Positions 43,472 to 53,280 are shown, counted from the stretch's first letter. The stretch is DNA of 64,000 nt from Desulfovibrio piger (GCF_951793255.1 NZ_OX636706.1:1587001-1651000), one strand, 5' to 3'. Numbers and translations are program-made. The notes: a model not told the origin generated them from the letters alone.

Positions 43472-43849
43472 CTACAGGACGACGATAGCTTCGATTTCCA
43501 CAAGCCCGTTGAGGGGCAGTTCCTTGACGGCCACGCAGGAACGGGCGGGGCAGTCCGCATTGAAAACAGCCGCGTAGGCTTCGTTGACTTCCTTGAAGTC
43601 GGCCATGCTGGTCAGGAACACGGTAGTTTTGACGACGTTCTTTTCCGTGGCTCCCACTTCAGCCAGCAGCGCCTGGATATTCTTCAGGGACTGGCGGGCC
43701 TGGGCGCCTACGCCGCCTTCAGCCAGTTTGCCGGTTGCGGGATCGATGCCCAGCTGGCCGGAAAGGTAGACGGTGTCTCCGGCACGGTTGCCCTGGGAGT
43801 AGGGACCGATGGCCGCGGGCGCCTTGCTGGTGTGGATGATGTTTTTCAT
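43472..43849 (-). CDS. ridA: RidA-family enamine/imine deaminase
   Basis: 125 residues, typical of RidA. Conserved YSQGNRAGDTVYLSGQLGIDP, and the Arg-containing C-terminal stretch RSCVAVKELP with NGLVEIEAI. It hydrolyses 2-aminoacrylate and other reactive enamines released by PLP enzymes that eliminate from serine or cysteine. It is the first gene of the operon, directly before the desulfhydrase that can make this intermediate. Confidence 0.92.
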   Translation of the reverse strand: MKNIIHTSKAPAAIGPYSQGNRAGDTVYLSGQLGIDPATGKLAEGGVGAQARQSLKNIQALLAEVGATEKNVVKTTVFLTSMADFKEVNEAYAAVFNADCPARSCVAVKELPLNGLVEIEAIVVL

Positions 43850-43884
43850 GGCTTCCTCGTGCTAAATTTAACATTCGTATGTCG

Positions 43885-43896
43885 AATGTCGACATT
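43885..43896. promoter_or_regulatory. Operator 1: AATGTCGACATT
   Basis: Perfect 12-base palindrome, sharing CGAATGTCGACAT with operator 2. It lies in the leader of the ridA transcript, about 36 bases before the start codon. A second overlapping inverted repeat (ACATTCG-TATGT-CGAATGT) precedes it at about 43871-43889. Confidence 0.6.
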
Positions 43897-43963
43897 TAAA
43901 AAATACACAAAAAAATGAGCAGGCTGCGATGCCTGAGTCTTTTTTGTGATATTTTCTTGCCGA

Positions 43964-43973
43964 ATGTCGACAT
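43964..43973. promoter_or_regulatory. Operator 2: ATGTCGACAT, overlapping the -10 box
   Basis: Same palindrome as operator 1, centres about 78 bases apart. It overlaps the last bases of the TAGTAT -10 element of the ridA promoter, a position from which a bound GntR protein would block transcription. The core TGTCGACA fits the general TNGT...ACNA form of FCD-type GntR sites. Confidence 0.65.
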
Positions 43974-44000
43974 ACTACATTTGACAACTTTTGAAGTCAA
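43972..44000 (-). promoter_or_regulatory. Predicted ridA operon promoter
   Basis: Minus-strand TTGACT (43995-44000), 17 bases, TAGTAT (43972-43977); start near 43965. Confidence 0.65.
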
Positions 44001-44162
44001 CGGCAAAAGGGGGCTTCGTGAAAAAAAATTTTTTGAAGGACAGGAGCCCCGTCTCTCCCGGGCTTTGCTATAGGAAGGGAAGCCGGAAAAGGGGGAGGGG
44101 GCCGCATGGCTCCGTGAGCAGAACAGAACGCCGCCAGACGGCATAAACGACAAACGATCGGT

Positions 44163-44834
44163 ATGGTATTCAAAAAACAGACGTACTCCACAGTGGTCGC
44201 GGATTACATCAAACGGCAGATCCAGCAGGGAGAGCTGCTGCCTGGGCAGGCTATCAAGGAAGTGGCGCTTGCCGAACATCTGGGGATCAGCCGGGCTCCC
44301 GTCCGTGAGGCTCTGGAGAGCCTGGTACAGGAAGGTCTAGTGACCTCGGAACCGCAAAAGGGCAAGCGGGTCCGCCTGATGTCGCCGGAGGAGATCCGGA
44401 ACAGCTACAGTGTCGGGGGGATACTGGAAGCCACAGGCGTGGCCGACAGTCTGCCCGCCTGGAGCGATGCGGAAGTGGATGAGCTGGAGCGCGTCCTCAA
44501 GGACATGCACAAAAGCAGTCAGTCCTCCGGGGGGCAACTGGGTCTGACCGAGCTGGACGACATCTTTCACGACAGGCTGCTCATGCATTGTCACAATCCC
44601 TATCTCGTGGATCTGGCACGGCATTCCTGTTCGACCATCTCCAAGTATCTGATGTACCGGCAGTGGACGGCCTTCTACTCATTTAATGAACTCTACGAGC
44701 GGCATGTGATGCTGGTAGAGGCCATGCGCAGCAGGGACAGGATGGCAGTCTGGAAAAAGATCCGAGAGCATTATGAGGAACTTGGCGCCTACATGGCCGA
44801 ACTGATGGAAAAATCGGACTGGACGCAGGAATAG
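44163..44834 (+). CDS. GntR-family regulator (FCD type)
   Basis: 223 residues. N-terminal winged helix with the GntR signature (LGISRAPVREALESLVQEGLV) near 39-59; the C-terminal all-helical FCD ligand-binding domain has HDRLLMHCHNPYLVDLARH and ERHVMLVEAMRSRD with metal-site-like His residues. Divergent from the ridA operon. The two identical palindromes in the space between are the probable binding sites. Ends two bases before the start of pdxST repeat copy B. Confidence 0.88.
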   Translation: MVFKKQTYSTVVADYIKRQIQQGELLPGQAIKEVALAEHLGISRAPVREALESLVQEGLVTSEPQKGKRVRLMSPEEIRNSYSVGGILEATGVADSLPAWSDAEVDELERVLKDMHKSSQSSGGQLGLTELDDIFHDRLLMHCHNPYLVDLARHSCSTISKYLMYRQWTAFYSFNELYERHVMLVEAMRSRDRMAVWKKIREHYEELGAYMAELMEKSDWTQE

Positions 44835-44835
44835 A

Positions 44836-44882
44836 AGAGCCCCGCGCGAACACAACGTTCGGCGCGGGGCTCCTTGTTTTTC
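44836..44882 (+). terminator. Terminator after gntR
   Basis: Same hairpin as at 37981-38027; the plus-strand T run (CCTTGTTTTT) follows the stem correctly for gntR transcription. Confidence 0.7.
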
Positions 44883-44897
44883 GGCAGATGCCGCGGA

Positions 44898-45479
44898 TCA
44901 GGCCAGCATGTCCAGGAAATACTGGTGCAGGCGCAGGTCCGGGGTCAGTTCGGGGTGGAAGGACGTAGCCAGCACATTGCCCTGACGCACGGCCACGATG
45001 CGCTCGCCGCGGTCGGCATCCAGACGGGCCAGCACCCGCACGCCTTCGCCCACGCGGCTGATGAGCGGGGCGCGGATGAACACGGCCCGCAGGGGCTCAC
45101 CGGCCAGACCGTCGATGTGCAGGTCGGTCTCGAAGCTGTCCACCTGACGGCCGAAGGCATTGCGGCGCACGGTGGCGTCCAGCACGCCCAGACGCGGCTG
45201 GTCAGAGCCTTCGATCTCCTTGCAGAGCAGGATCAGGCCCGCGCAGCTGCCGTAGACGGGCATGCCGTCCAGGATGCGCCGGCGCAGCGGCTCCAGCATG
45301 TCCCATTCCACCAGCAGCTTGCCGATGGTGGTGCTTTCGCCGCCGGGGATGACCATGCCCTCAAGGCCTTCCATGTCCTTGAGCTGGCGCACTTCGCAGA
45401 CATCGGCGCCCAGACGGCGCAGCGCTGCGGCATGTTCGCGGAAGGCCCCCTGCAGGGCCAGGACTCCGATGCGGGCCAT
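44898..45479 (-). CDS. pdxT: PLP synthase glutaminase subunit, copy B
   Basis: 193 residues, two residues different from copy A. The YGSCAGLILL nucleophile and SFHPELTPD motifs are intact. It starts one base after the pdxS stop and reads on the minus strand towards gntR, so the two are convergent. Confidence 0.95.
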   Translation of the reverse strand: MARIGVLALQGAFREHAAALRRLGADVCEVRQLKDMEGLEGMVIPGGESTTIGKLLVEWDMLEPLRRRILDGMPVYGSCAGLILLCKEIEGSDQPRLGVLDATVRRNAFGRQVDSFETDLHIDGLAGEPLRAVFIRAPLISRVGEGVRVLARLDADRGERIVAVRQGNVLATSFHPELTPDLRLHQYFLDMLA

Positions 45480-45480
45480 G

Positions 45481-46362
45481 CTACCAGCCCCGCTCCTGCA
45501 TGCGTTCGGCCGGCGGGATGGTGGAGATGTCGATGCCCACCATGGGTTCGCCCAGGTCGCGGGAGATCTCGGCCAGCAGGGCGTAGTCCTTGTAGTTGGT
45601 CACGGCCTGCACGATGGCGCGGGCACGCTTGGCCGGGTCGCCGGACTTGAAGATGCCGGAGCCCACGAACACGCCGTCGCAGCCCAGGTGCATCATCATG
45701 GCGGCGTCAGCCGGGGTGGCGATGCCGCCGGCGGCAAAGTTCACCACAGGCAGGCGGCCTTCCTTGCGCACGGCCATGCAGACTTCCAGGGGAGCGCCGT
45801 TTTCCTTGGCAAAGTTGGCCACTTCGGCTTCGGGCAGGGAGCAGAGCACACGGATCTCGTCCATGACCTGGCGGCAATGGCGCACGGCTTCCACCACGTT
45901 GCCGGTGCCGGGTTCGCCCTTGGTGCGGATCATGGCCGCGCCTTCGGCGATGCGGCGCAGGGCTTCGCCCAGGTTGCGGCAGCCGCAGACGAAGGGCGCG
46001 GTGAAGTCGCGCTTGTCGATATGATAACGGTCATCGGCGGGGGTCAGCACTTCGCTCTCGTCGATGTAGTCCACGCCCAGGGCCTCAAGGATGCGGGCTT
46101 CCACGAAATGGCCGATGCGGGCCTTGGCCATGACGGGGATGCTCACCACTTCCATGATGCGCTTGACGATGGTGGGATCAGCCATGCGGGCGATGCCGCC
46201 GGCGGCGCGGATGTCGGCCGGGACGCGTTCAAGAGCCATGACGGCGCAGGCGCCGGCTTCTTCGGCGATCTTCGCCTGTTCGGGGGTGGTCACGTCCATG
46301 ATGACGCCACCCTTGAGCATTTCTGCAAGACCGGTCTTCAGGCGAATGGTGCCCTGTTCCAT
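45481..46362 (-). CDS. pdxS: PLP synthase lyase subunit, copy B
   Basis: 293 residues, start ATG 46362 after AAGGAG; the frame is open for another 27 codons upstream but those are not conserved. All active-site motifs intact. A good promoter lies about 70 bases upstream (46432-46460), unlike copy A, so this is probably the original chromosomal copy. Confidence 0.95.
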   Translation of the reverse strand: MEQGTIRLKTGLAEMLKGGVIMDVTTPEQAKIAEEAGACAVMALERVPADIRAAGGIARMADPTIVKRIMEVVSIPVMAKARIGHFVEARILEALGVDYIDESEVLTPADDRYHIDKRDFTAPFVCGCRNLGEALRRIAEGAAMIRTKGEPGTGNVVEAVRHCRQVMDEIRVLCSLPEAEVANFAKENGAPLEVCMAVRKEGRLPVVNFAAGGIATPADAAMMMHLGCDGVFVGSGIFKSGDPAKRARAIVQAVTNYKDYALLAEISRDLGEPMVGIDISTIPPAERMQERGW

Positions 46363-46431
46363 ATCTTCTACTCCTTCGGCACCGCCGTGCGGTGCGCTAA
46401 GTTGCGTGGGGCCGTTAACGGCCAGAAGCGC

Positions 46432-46460
46432 GTTATATGCCATATCGTCGTCAGTGACAA
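46432..46460 (-). promoter_or_regulatory. Predicted promoter of pdxST copy B
   Basis: Minus-strand TTGTCA (46455-46460), 17 bases, TATAAC (46432-46437); start near 46425, leader about 63 bases. Confidence 0.7.
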
Positions 46461-46715
46461 TAATCCGGGCCCGTCCTGCGGTTTACGGCAGACAGGCCGT
46501 GCCCGTCCCGGGGAAGGCCCGGAGCCTGTTCTGACAGGATGGGCGGCGGTTTTCCATGTCCGCACGCACAGTCTGCGGTCTGCATCGCCGTTGCGGCAGG
46601 TCGGGGTAACGGCAGGCACCGGAAAAGATCGGGGCCTCCCCTGAGGAAAAGCTTTTCCATAAGTCATGGCGGGGCAGGGGAGCGCCGGAGATGTCAGGGT
46701 ATGACGGCTTTGGCC

Positions 46716-46745
46716 TTGCAATCGTGTCCCCCTGTGGCGTATGCT
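46716..46745 (+). promoter_or_regulatory. Predicted promoter of the 46.8-48.7 kb cluster
   Basis: TTGCAA (46716-46721), 18 bases, TATGCT (46740-46745); start near 46752. Confidence 0.5.
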
Positions 46746-46774
46746 AAAAACTCCAGCTTAACCAAGGATGATAC

Positions 46775-47737
46775 ATGTCTGCACTCTGTATCCGTGTCCC
46801 CGCCCTGCGTGGTCCCCTGCCCGGAGAAGCACTGCTTTTGCCCGCGGAAGGGTCCTGCCCGGTCTTGCGTCTGTGGCCCGGTCTGCCGGAAGAATTTTCC
46901 CGTCCTGCCGCCGGAGGGCTGACGGCGTCCGGCCGTCGTGCCGTGACCGTCGCGGCCCCGGCTCCCGAGGGGCCGTGGCATATGCCGGAGGATCTGCCTT
47001 TTTCGCCGCGTGAAGCCGCGGCCTGTCTGGACGACCTCCAGCGCATGGGGGATGCCGCCCTTTCCGGCCAGCCGGTGGGGACTTTGGGCGCCGACGTGGG
47101 CCGTGCCCGCCGCAACAGCGCGGAAAGCGCCCTGCGTGCCGGCCTGATGGCCGACGGCACCCTGGAGACGGCCCAGGCCCTGGAAGCCGCCCGCGAAGAG
47201 CGGGAAAAGGCCTGTGCGGCCCAGCGCATGCTGCTCTGGAGCTGGCTGCAGGAAGAGCGCCTGGCCGAACTCCAGGCCCTGAGCTCCAGCCTGAGCAGCA
47301 GCAATGCCCGTCTGCAGGCCGCGCTGGACATGGACCCCGCCGATCTTGACGAGACGGCCCTGCTGGCGGGCGATGCCCGCGACACGGAGGCCGCCCTGGC
47401 CACGCTGGCCACCCTCAACAGCCCCGTGCATGTGGACGATTCCCTGCTGCCCGCCTGGCCCCGTCTGCTGGACGCCGTGGTGCGCTTTGCCCCGGCGGAC
47501 TGCCTGCTGCTGGCCGAGGGCCGCATGCGCCGCGACCTGCTGGACGGTCAGGGCGAGCTGGAGTTCCGGCCCCTGCCCGACGACAGCCCCCTGCGCCTGT
47601 GCGATGCGGAAGGCAACGCCGTATCCCTGTTGCAGGCGCGCGCCCCCCTGTGGCGCATCCTCGGGCGTCCGCGTGCGCCCCGCTGCTGCCCCGGCTGGCA
47701 GGAAGAACGCACTGTAGTGCTGCGCGGGGACGACTGA
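46775..47737 (+). CDS. Hypothetical protein, 320 residues
   Basis: Start ATG 46775 after AAGGATG. Soluble; Ala/Leu-rich with a long helical central region (about 120-190, AREEREKACAAQRMLLWSWLQEE, many Glu/Arg), likely coiled coil. C-terminus ends in a compact Arg/Pro-rich region. No family recognised. Its stop overlaps the start of the HAD gene (TGATG), so the two are co-translated and probably functionally linked. Confidence 0.7.
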   Translation: MSALCIRVPALRGPLPGEALLLPAEGSCPVLRLWPGLPEEFSRPAAGGLTASGRRAVTVAAPAPEGPWHMPEDLPFSPREAAACLDDLQRMGDAALSGQPVGTLGADVGRARRNSAESALRAGLMADGTLETAQALEAAREEREKACAAQRMLLWSWLQEERLAELQALSSSLSSSNARLQAALDMDPADLDETALLAGDARDTEAALATLATLNSPVHVDDSLLPAWPRLLDAVVRFAPADCLLLAEGRMRRDLLDGQGELEFRPLPDDSPLRLCDAEGNAVSLLQARAPLWRILGRPRAPRCCPGWQEERTVVLRGDD

Positions 47738-48381
47738 TGGGCAAACTTTTCCCGCACGGCCTTACCGGCATCATCTTCGACTGTGACGGGGTCATGATCG
47801 ATTCCCGCGCCGCCAACGCCATCTTTTACAACAAGGTGCTGGCGGCCTTGGGACTGCCGCCCCTGACCCCGGAGCAGGATGCCTATACGTTCATGGCCAC
47901 GGCTCGGCAGGCGCTGGAATACATCGTACCTCCCGAGATGCATCAGCGCATGTATGAAGTGGTGCGGACGGAGGTCATCTATTCGCGCGACATCGTTCCC
48001 CTGCTGCAGATCTATCCCGGTTACCGGGAATTCCTTGAGCTCGCGCACGGTCACGGCATGCGTCTGGCCGTGCATACCAACAGAACTGCGGAAGGGATGC
48101 AAAGGGTTCTGGACTTTTTGGCGTTGCCCTCCTATTTTAATCCTGTAGTCACGGCGACGGAAGCAGCCCCCAAGCCCGCCCCCGATGGGGTGCGGCTGAT
48201 CCTTGAACAGTGGGGGGCCGATCCTGAGCAGGTGCTTTTTGTGGGCGACAGTCCCAACGACCAGAAAGCCGCCACCGCCGCAGGCGTCGTGTTCGCGGCC
48301 TTCGGCGGGGAATTGCAAGGCCCGCTCGCGGCAGCCGGTTATGACGAACTGGCCGGGCTGCTGCAAAATGAATGGGAGTAG
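47737..48381 (+). CDS. HAD-superfamily hydrolase
   Basis: 214 residues. Motif I IIFDCDGVMIDS near residues 12-23 gives DxD; motif II VHTNRTAEG; motif III region TEAAPKPAPDG; motif IV FVGDSPNDQKAA. Cap placement suggests the phosphoglycolate phosphatase/beta-phosphoglucomutase subgroup (Gph-like). Phosphatase acting on a small sugar or nucleotide phosphate; substrate not predictable. Coupled to the gene before and followed after two bases by a YggT gene. Confidence 0.87.
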   Translation: MGKLFPHGLTGIIFDCDGVMIDSRAANAIFYNKVLAALGLPPLTPEQDAYTFMATARQALEYIVPPEMHQRMYEVVRTEVIYSRDIVPLLQIYPGYREFLELAHGHGMRLAVHTNRTAEGMQRVLDFLALPSYFNPVVTATEAAPKPAPDGVRLILEQWGADPEQVLFVGDSPNDQKAATAAGVVFAAFGGELQGPLAAAGYDELAGLLQNEWE

Positions 48382-48383
48382 GC

Positions 48384-48686
48384 ATGTTTTTTGTACAGAA
48401 TGTCATCCTGGCCGTGGTCGATCTGCTGGCCATAGTCCTCAATCTGTATTTCTGGGTTGTCATCGTGGCGGCCGTGCTTTCGTGGGTGCGTCCCGATCCC
48501 TACAACCCTGTGGTGCGCGCGTTGCGCACCCTGACGGAACCCGTGTTCTACCGGGTGCGGAAATGGTTGCCCTTCACCTATACCAACGGCATCGATTTCT
48601 CGCCTGTGGTGGTGCTGCTGGTCATCCAGCTCATCAACCGCATCGTCATCGCATCACTGGCCCAGTTTGCCGCTACTCTGGTGTAG
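48384..48686 (+). CDS. yggT: YggT-family membrane protein
   Basis: 100 residues from ATG 48384, with GGGAG directly upstream. Two membrane segments (NVILAVVDLLAIVLNLYFWVV and VVVLLVIQLINRIVI), separated by the family's cytoplasmic loop (WVRPDPYNPVVRALRTLTEP). YggT proteins are found near cell-division and envelope genes; function not established. An ATG four codons earlier would overlap the HAD gene and is less likely. Confidence 0.87.
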   Translation: MFFVQNVILAVVDLLAIVLNLYFWVVIVAAVLSWVRPDPYNPVVRALRTLTEPVFYRVRKWLPFTYTNGIDFSPVVVLLVIQLINRIVIASLAQFAATLV

Positions 48687-48747
48687 CAGCGGTTTGTCGT
48701 AACGGGCGCCATGCCGGGCGCCGAACATCTAACGCTGGAGATTTCTT

Positions 48748-48975
48748 ATGGATCAGCATGAAATTGAACTCATCGAACAGCTACTGCCCACTGATCCGGA
48801 GCTGAAATCCCTATGGGAAGACCACGTCATTTACAGCAAGCAGGTAGAAAAGCTGGAAGCCAAGTCTTTCCGTACCCCCACCGAGGAACAGACCCTGAAG
48901 CAGCTTAAGAAACAAAAACTTGAAGGCAAAACCAAGCTCATGGAGCTCTTGGATAGCCATCGCGCCGGAGCATAA
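48748..48975 (+). CDS. DUF465/YdcH-like small protein
   Basis: 75 residues, highly charged, helical hairpin (QHEIELIEQLLPTDPELKSLW ... KLEAKSFRTPTEEQTLKQLKKQK). Length and pattern match the YdcH/DUF465 family, of unknown function. Strong ribosome site (CTGGAG). The ilvB gene follows 23 bases later. Confidence 0.82.
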   Translation: MDQHEIELIEQLLPTDPELKSLWEDHVIYSKQVEKLEAKSFRTPTEEQTLKQLKKQKLEGKTKLMELLDSHRAGA

Positions 48976-48998
48976 CTGCTGGCGCAGGAGTTGACCCT

Positions 48999-50690
48999 AT
49001 GGAACTCACAGGTGCGCAGATTCTCCTTGAATCCCTTAAAAAAGAAGATGTTGATGTACTGTTCGGTTACCCGGGCGGTGCTGTGATTGATATTTATGAC
49101 GAGTTGCCGCGGCATCCGGAACTGAAGCATGTTCTGGTGCGGCATGAACAAGGGGCTGTGCACGCGGCTGATGGCTATGCCCGTGCCTCCGGCAAGGTTG
49201 GGTGCTGTCTGGTCACTTCCGGACCCGGCGCCACCAATACCGTTACGGGCATAGCCACAGCCTACTGTGATTCCATTCCGCTGGTCGTCTTCACGGGACA
49301 GGTCCCCACGCAGCTCATCGGTAACGACGCCTTCCAGGAAGTCGATATCGTGGGCATCACCCGTCCCTGTACCAAACACAATTTTCTGGTGAAGGACGTG
49401 CGCAACCTGGCCAAGACCATCCGCCAGGCCTTCTATCTTGCGCGCTCCGGTCGCCCCGGGCCTGTCCTCGTGGACCTGCCCAAGGATATCATGCAGGCCC
49501 GTACGGAATTCGTCTGGCCTGAAGATATCTTCATGCGCAGTTACAATCCCACCTACAAGCCCAACCTGAACCAGCTGCGCCGTACGGCCGAAGAGCTGGC
49601 CAAGGCCCGCAAGCCCATCATCCTGGCGGGCGGCGGCGTCATCATGGCCAATGCTTCGGAAGTCCTTTGCGAGCTGGCCCACGAACTGGACATCCCCGTG
49701 GCCACCACGCTCATGGGCCTGGGCGCCTTCCCCGCCAACGGCGACCTGTGGCTGGGCATGGTGGGCATGCATGGCACCTACGCTGCCAACATGAGCATCA
49801 ACCATGCGGACCTGCTGGTCTGTGTGGGCGCGCGCTTCGACGACCGTGTGACCGGCCGTCTGCAGGACTTCGCCTCCCATGCGCGCATCGTGCATATCGA
49901 TATCGACCCCACCTCCATCCGCAAGAACGTGGAAGTGGACGTGCCCGTGGTGGGCGACTGCCGCCAGGCCCTGGAAGGCATCCTGGAGATCTGCCGCGCC
50001 AAGATGGCCGATACCGACTGGTCGGGCATGCATGCCGACTGGCTGCAGACCGTGCATGAATGGAAGGCCAACCATCCGCTGGCCTACAACAAGAACGGCC
50101 ACATCAAGCCGCAGCAGGTCATCGAGACCATGTACTCCATCACCAAGGGCGATGCCATCATCGCCACCGAGGTGGGGCAGAACCAGATGTGGGCCGCGCA
50201 GTTCTATACCTTCACCAAACCGCGCACCCTGCTGACCAGCGGTGGTCTGGGCACCATGGGCTACGGCTTCCCCGCGGCCATCGGCGCGCAGTTCGCCTTC
50301 CCGGACAAGCTGGTCATCAACGTGGCCGGTGACGGCTCCATCCAGATGAACATCCAGGAACTGGCCACCGTGGTGCAGAACAAGATCCCGGTCAAGGTGG
50401 TCATCCTCAACAACGGCCATCTGGGCATGGTCCGCCAGTGGCAGGAACTTTTCTACAATCGCAACTACAGCCATACCAATATGGAGGCCCAGCCCGACTT
50501 CGTGAAGCTGGCTGAGGCCTACGGCGCCGAAGGCTACCGCATCAGCAAGCCCGAAGAGCTGGAAGACGTGCTGCGCAAGGCCCTGACCTCGCCCAACCCG
50601 GCCTTCATCGACGTCATGGTTGAGCGCGAGGAAAACGTCTATCCCATGGTGCCCGCCGGGGCCGCCCTGGATGAGATGCTCTTGGTGTAG
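48999..50690 (+). CDS. ilvB: Acetolactate synthase, catalytic subunit
   Basis: 563 residues. ThDP- and FAD-dependent first step of branched-chain amino acid synthesis. N-terminal VLFGYPGGAVIDIYDEL and RHEQGAVHAADGYARASG carry the catalytic Glu; C-terminal GDGSIQMNIQELATVVQNKI is the ThDP-binding motif. Followed by ilvN at 12 bases. Start ATG 48999 has AGGAG upstream. Confidence 0.95.
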   Translation: MELTGAQILLESLKKEDVDVLFGYPGGAVIDIYDELPRHPELKHVLVRHEQGAVHAADGYARASGKVGCCLVTSGPGATNTVTGIATAYCDSIPLVVFTGQVPTQLIGNDAFQEVDIVGITRPCTKHNFLVKDVRNLAKTIRQAFYLARSGRPGPVLVDLPKDIMQARTEFVWPEDIFMRSYNPTYKPNLNQLRRTAEELAKARKPIILAGGGVIMANASEVLCELAHELDIPVATTLMGLGAFPANGDLWLGMVGMHGTYAANMSINHADLLVCVGARFDDRVTGRLQDFASHARIVHIDIDPTSIRKNVEVDVPVVGDCRQALEGILEICRAKMADTDWSGMHADWLQTVHEWKANHPLAYNKNGHIKPQQVIETMYSITKGDAIIATEVGQNQMWAAQFYTFTKPRTLLTSGGLGTMGYGFPAAIGAQFAFPDKLVINVAGDGSIQMNIQELATVVQNKIPVKVVILNNGHLGMVRQWQELFYNRNYSHTNMEAQPDFVKLAEAYGAEGYRISKPEELEDVLRKALTSPNPAFIDVMVEREENVYPMVPAGAALDEMLLV

Positions 50691-50702
50691 AGGAGGAACG
50701 CC

Positions 50703-51191
50703 ATGCAAAGACATGTTCTTTCCGTGCTGGTGGAGAACGAGCCCGGTGTGCTCAGCCGCGTGGCCGGCCTGTTCAGCGGCCGCGGCTTCAATATCGATTC
50801 GCTCAATGTGGCGCCCACCCTGGAAGAGGGCGTTTCGCACATGACCATCACCACCTACGGTGACAGCCAGATACTGGAGCAGATCATGAAACAGCTCCAC
50901 AAGATCGTGACCGTCATCAAGGTGATGGATTTTGCCGATATGTCCGCCATCGAACGCGAGATGATGTTCGTCAAGGTGCAGGCTGAAGGCCCCGCCCGCA
51001 GCGAGATCCTGCGTACCGTGGAGATCTTCCGCTGCAAGGTGGTGGACGTCAGCTCCAGCGAGATGACCATCGAGGCCACCGGCGACCACGACAAGCTGGA
51101 CGCCATCCTGAGCCTGCTGCACCGCTTCGGCATCAAGGAAGTGGCCCGCACCGGTTCCGTGGCCATGCGCCGCTCCAAAAAGTGTGAATAG
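50703..51191 (+). CDS. ilvN: Acetolactate synthase, regulatory subunit
   Basis: 162 residues. ACT domain at the N-terminus (HVLSVLVENEPGVLSRVAGLFSGRGFNIDSL) which senses valine; the C-terminal part (RTVEIFRCKVVDVSSSEMTIEATG) is the second conserved domain. Binds and stimulates IlvB. Confidence 0.95.
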   Translation: MQRHVLSVLVENEPGVLSRVAGLFSGRGFNIDSLNVAPTLEEGVSHMTITTYGDSQILEQIMKQLHKIVTVIKVMDFADMSAIEREMMFVKVQAEGPARSEILRTVEIFRCKVVDVSSSEMTIEATGDHDKLDAILSLLHRFGIKEVARTGSVAMRRSKKCE

Positions 51192-52352
<1,161 letters not shown>

Positions 52353-52377
52353 TTCCGCTGTCCGTCATGACGCTCAC

Positions 52378-52405
52378 AAAGGGGGACTTCGGTCCCCCTT
52401 TTTTG
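52378..52405 (+). terminator. Intrinsic terminator after ilvC
   Basis: AAAGGGGGAC-TTCG-GTCCCCCTTTTTT with a stable UUCG loop. Confidence 0.9.
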
Positions 52406-52580
52406 TTTCGGAGGCCGGGCAGGGGCGTTGAAAAGAAGGCCCGTGATATGGCCGTGCGGGCAGCGACCAGCCTCCGGGACTTCCCGCGGCAAGACAGCGG
52501 GAAGGACAGGCTCCGTCCCTGTCCCGGGAGGGAGCGGCCACCAGTGCATCCCGGCACGATGAGACAAAGGGAGGAAAACT

Positions 52581-53183
52581 GTGGCACCGGATACGGCATT
52601 CTATGACCAGCGCGCGGCCAGCTACGCTGCGGCATCCCATGATATGGACCTGCGGCCCCTGTATGCCCGTTTTCTGCCGCATGTGCGCCCCGGCGGGCTC
52701 ATCCTTGATGCCGGTTGCGGCTCGGGGCGGGACGCGCTGGCTTTCCGGCAGGCGGGCTTCCGGGTGGAGGCCTTTGATGCTTCGCCGCAGATGGCCCGGC
52801 AGGCAGCGCTCCTGCTGGGGCAGGAGGTGCCCGTGCTCTGCTTCGAAGACGTGGCATGGCAGGAGCGTTTCGACGGTATCTGGGCCTGTGCCAGCCTGCT
52901 GCATGTGGCCCCGGCGGATCTGCCCGATGTCTTGCGGCGTTTGCAGCGTGCCCTGCGTCCCGGCGGCGTGATGTTCTTCAATTTCAAGTACGGTCAGGGG
53001 CAGCGCCACAGCCCGGACGGTCGTCGCTTCACGGATATGGACGAGGTCGGTGTCCGGGCCCTGCTGGATGCGCTGCCGGAGCTTTCCTGCCTCGATATGC
53101 GGACAGGGGAGGACGACCGTGCGGCGGAGCTGCGGGAACGCTGGATCCAGGTCCTTGTCCGGCGCATCCCCTCTTCCGATTGA
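52581..53183 (+). CDS. Class I SAM-dependent methyltransferase
   Basis: 200 residues from GTG 52581 with GGAGG upstream. SAM motif LILDAGCGSGRDALAFRQAGF near residues 41-61, acidic follow-on EAFDASPQM, and the later ACASLLHVAPADLPDVLRRL. Looks like a small Ubie/Tellurite-resistance-like methyltransferase. Substrate unknown. Stands alone, with a terminator at 53281-53317. Confidence 0.85.
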   Translation: MAPDTAFYDQRAASYAAASHDMDLRPLYARFLPHVRPGGLILDAGCGSGRDALAFRQAGFRVEAFDASPQMARQAALLLGQEVPVLCFEDVAWQERFDGIWACASLLHVAPADLPDVLRRLQRALRPGGVMFFNFKYGQGQRHSPDGRRFTDMDEVGVRALLDALPELSCLDMRTGEDDRAAELRERWIQVLVRRIPSSD

Positions 53184-53280
53184 GGCGGCCTGCTCAACAG
53201 CCTGACCGGAGGGGAGCGGCGTCTGGCATACCGGCATCCCTAGCGCAGCTTCCCCAACAGCCGCCCCCTGTGACTTGCAG

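Larger units (their letters stand above)
43850..44162. promoter_or_regulatory. Divergent regulatory region of ridA operon and gntR
   Basis: 313 bases. Contains one clear promoter for the ridA side, two palindromic operators, and an AT-rich middle. No convincing -35/-10 pair for gntR was found. TTGAC...GTCAA is a separate inverted repeat at 43981-44000. Confidence 0.6.
44836..46362 (-). repeat. pdxST direct repeat, copy B (1,527 bp)
   Basis: Counterpart of 37981-39506, direct orientation, offset 6,855-6,856 bases. It has a one-base insertion near the pdxT stop. It begins two bases after the gntR stop. Confidence 0.93.
46363..46774. other. Divergent gap between pdxS copy B and the 320-residue gene
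   Basis: 412 bases with one promoter facing each way (46432-46460 and 46716-46745). No gene seen between. Confidence 0.5.

Noticed and set aside
37981..46362. Transposon carrying pdxST
   Set aside because: No transposase, inverted ends or target duplication at the edges; the repeats themselves are genes.
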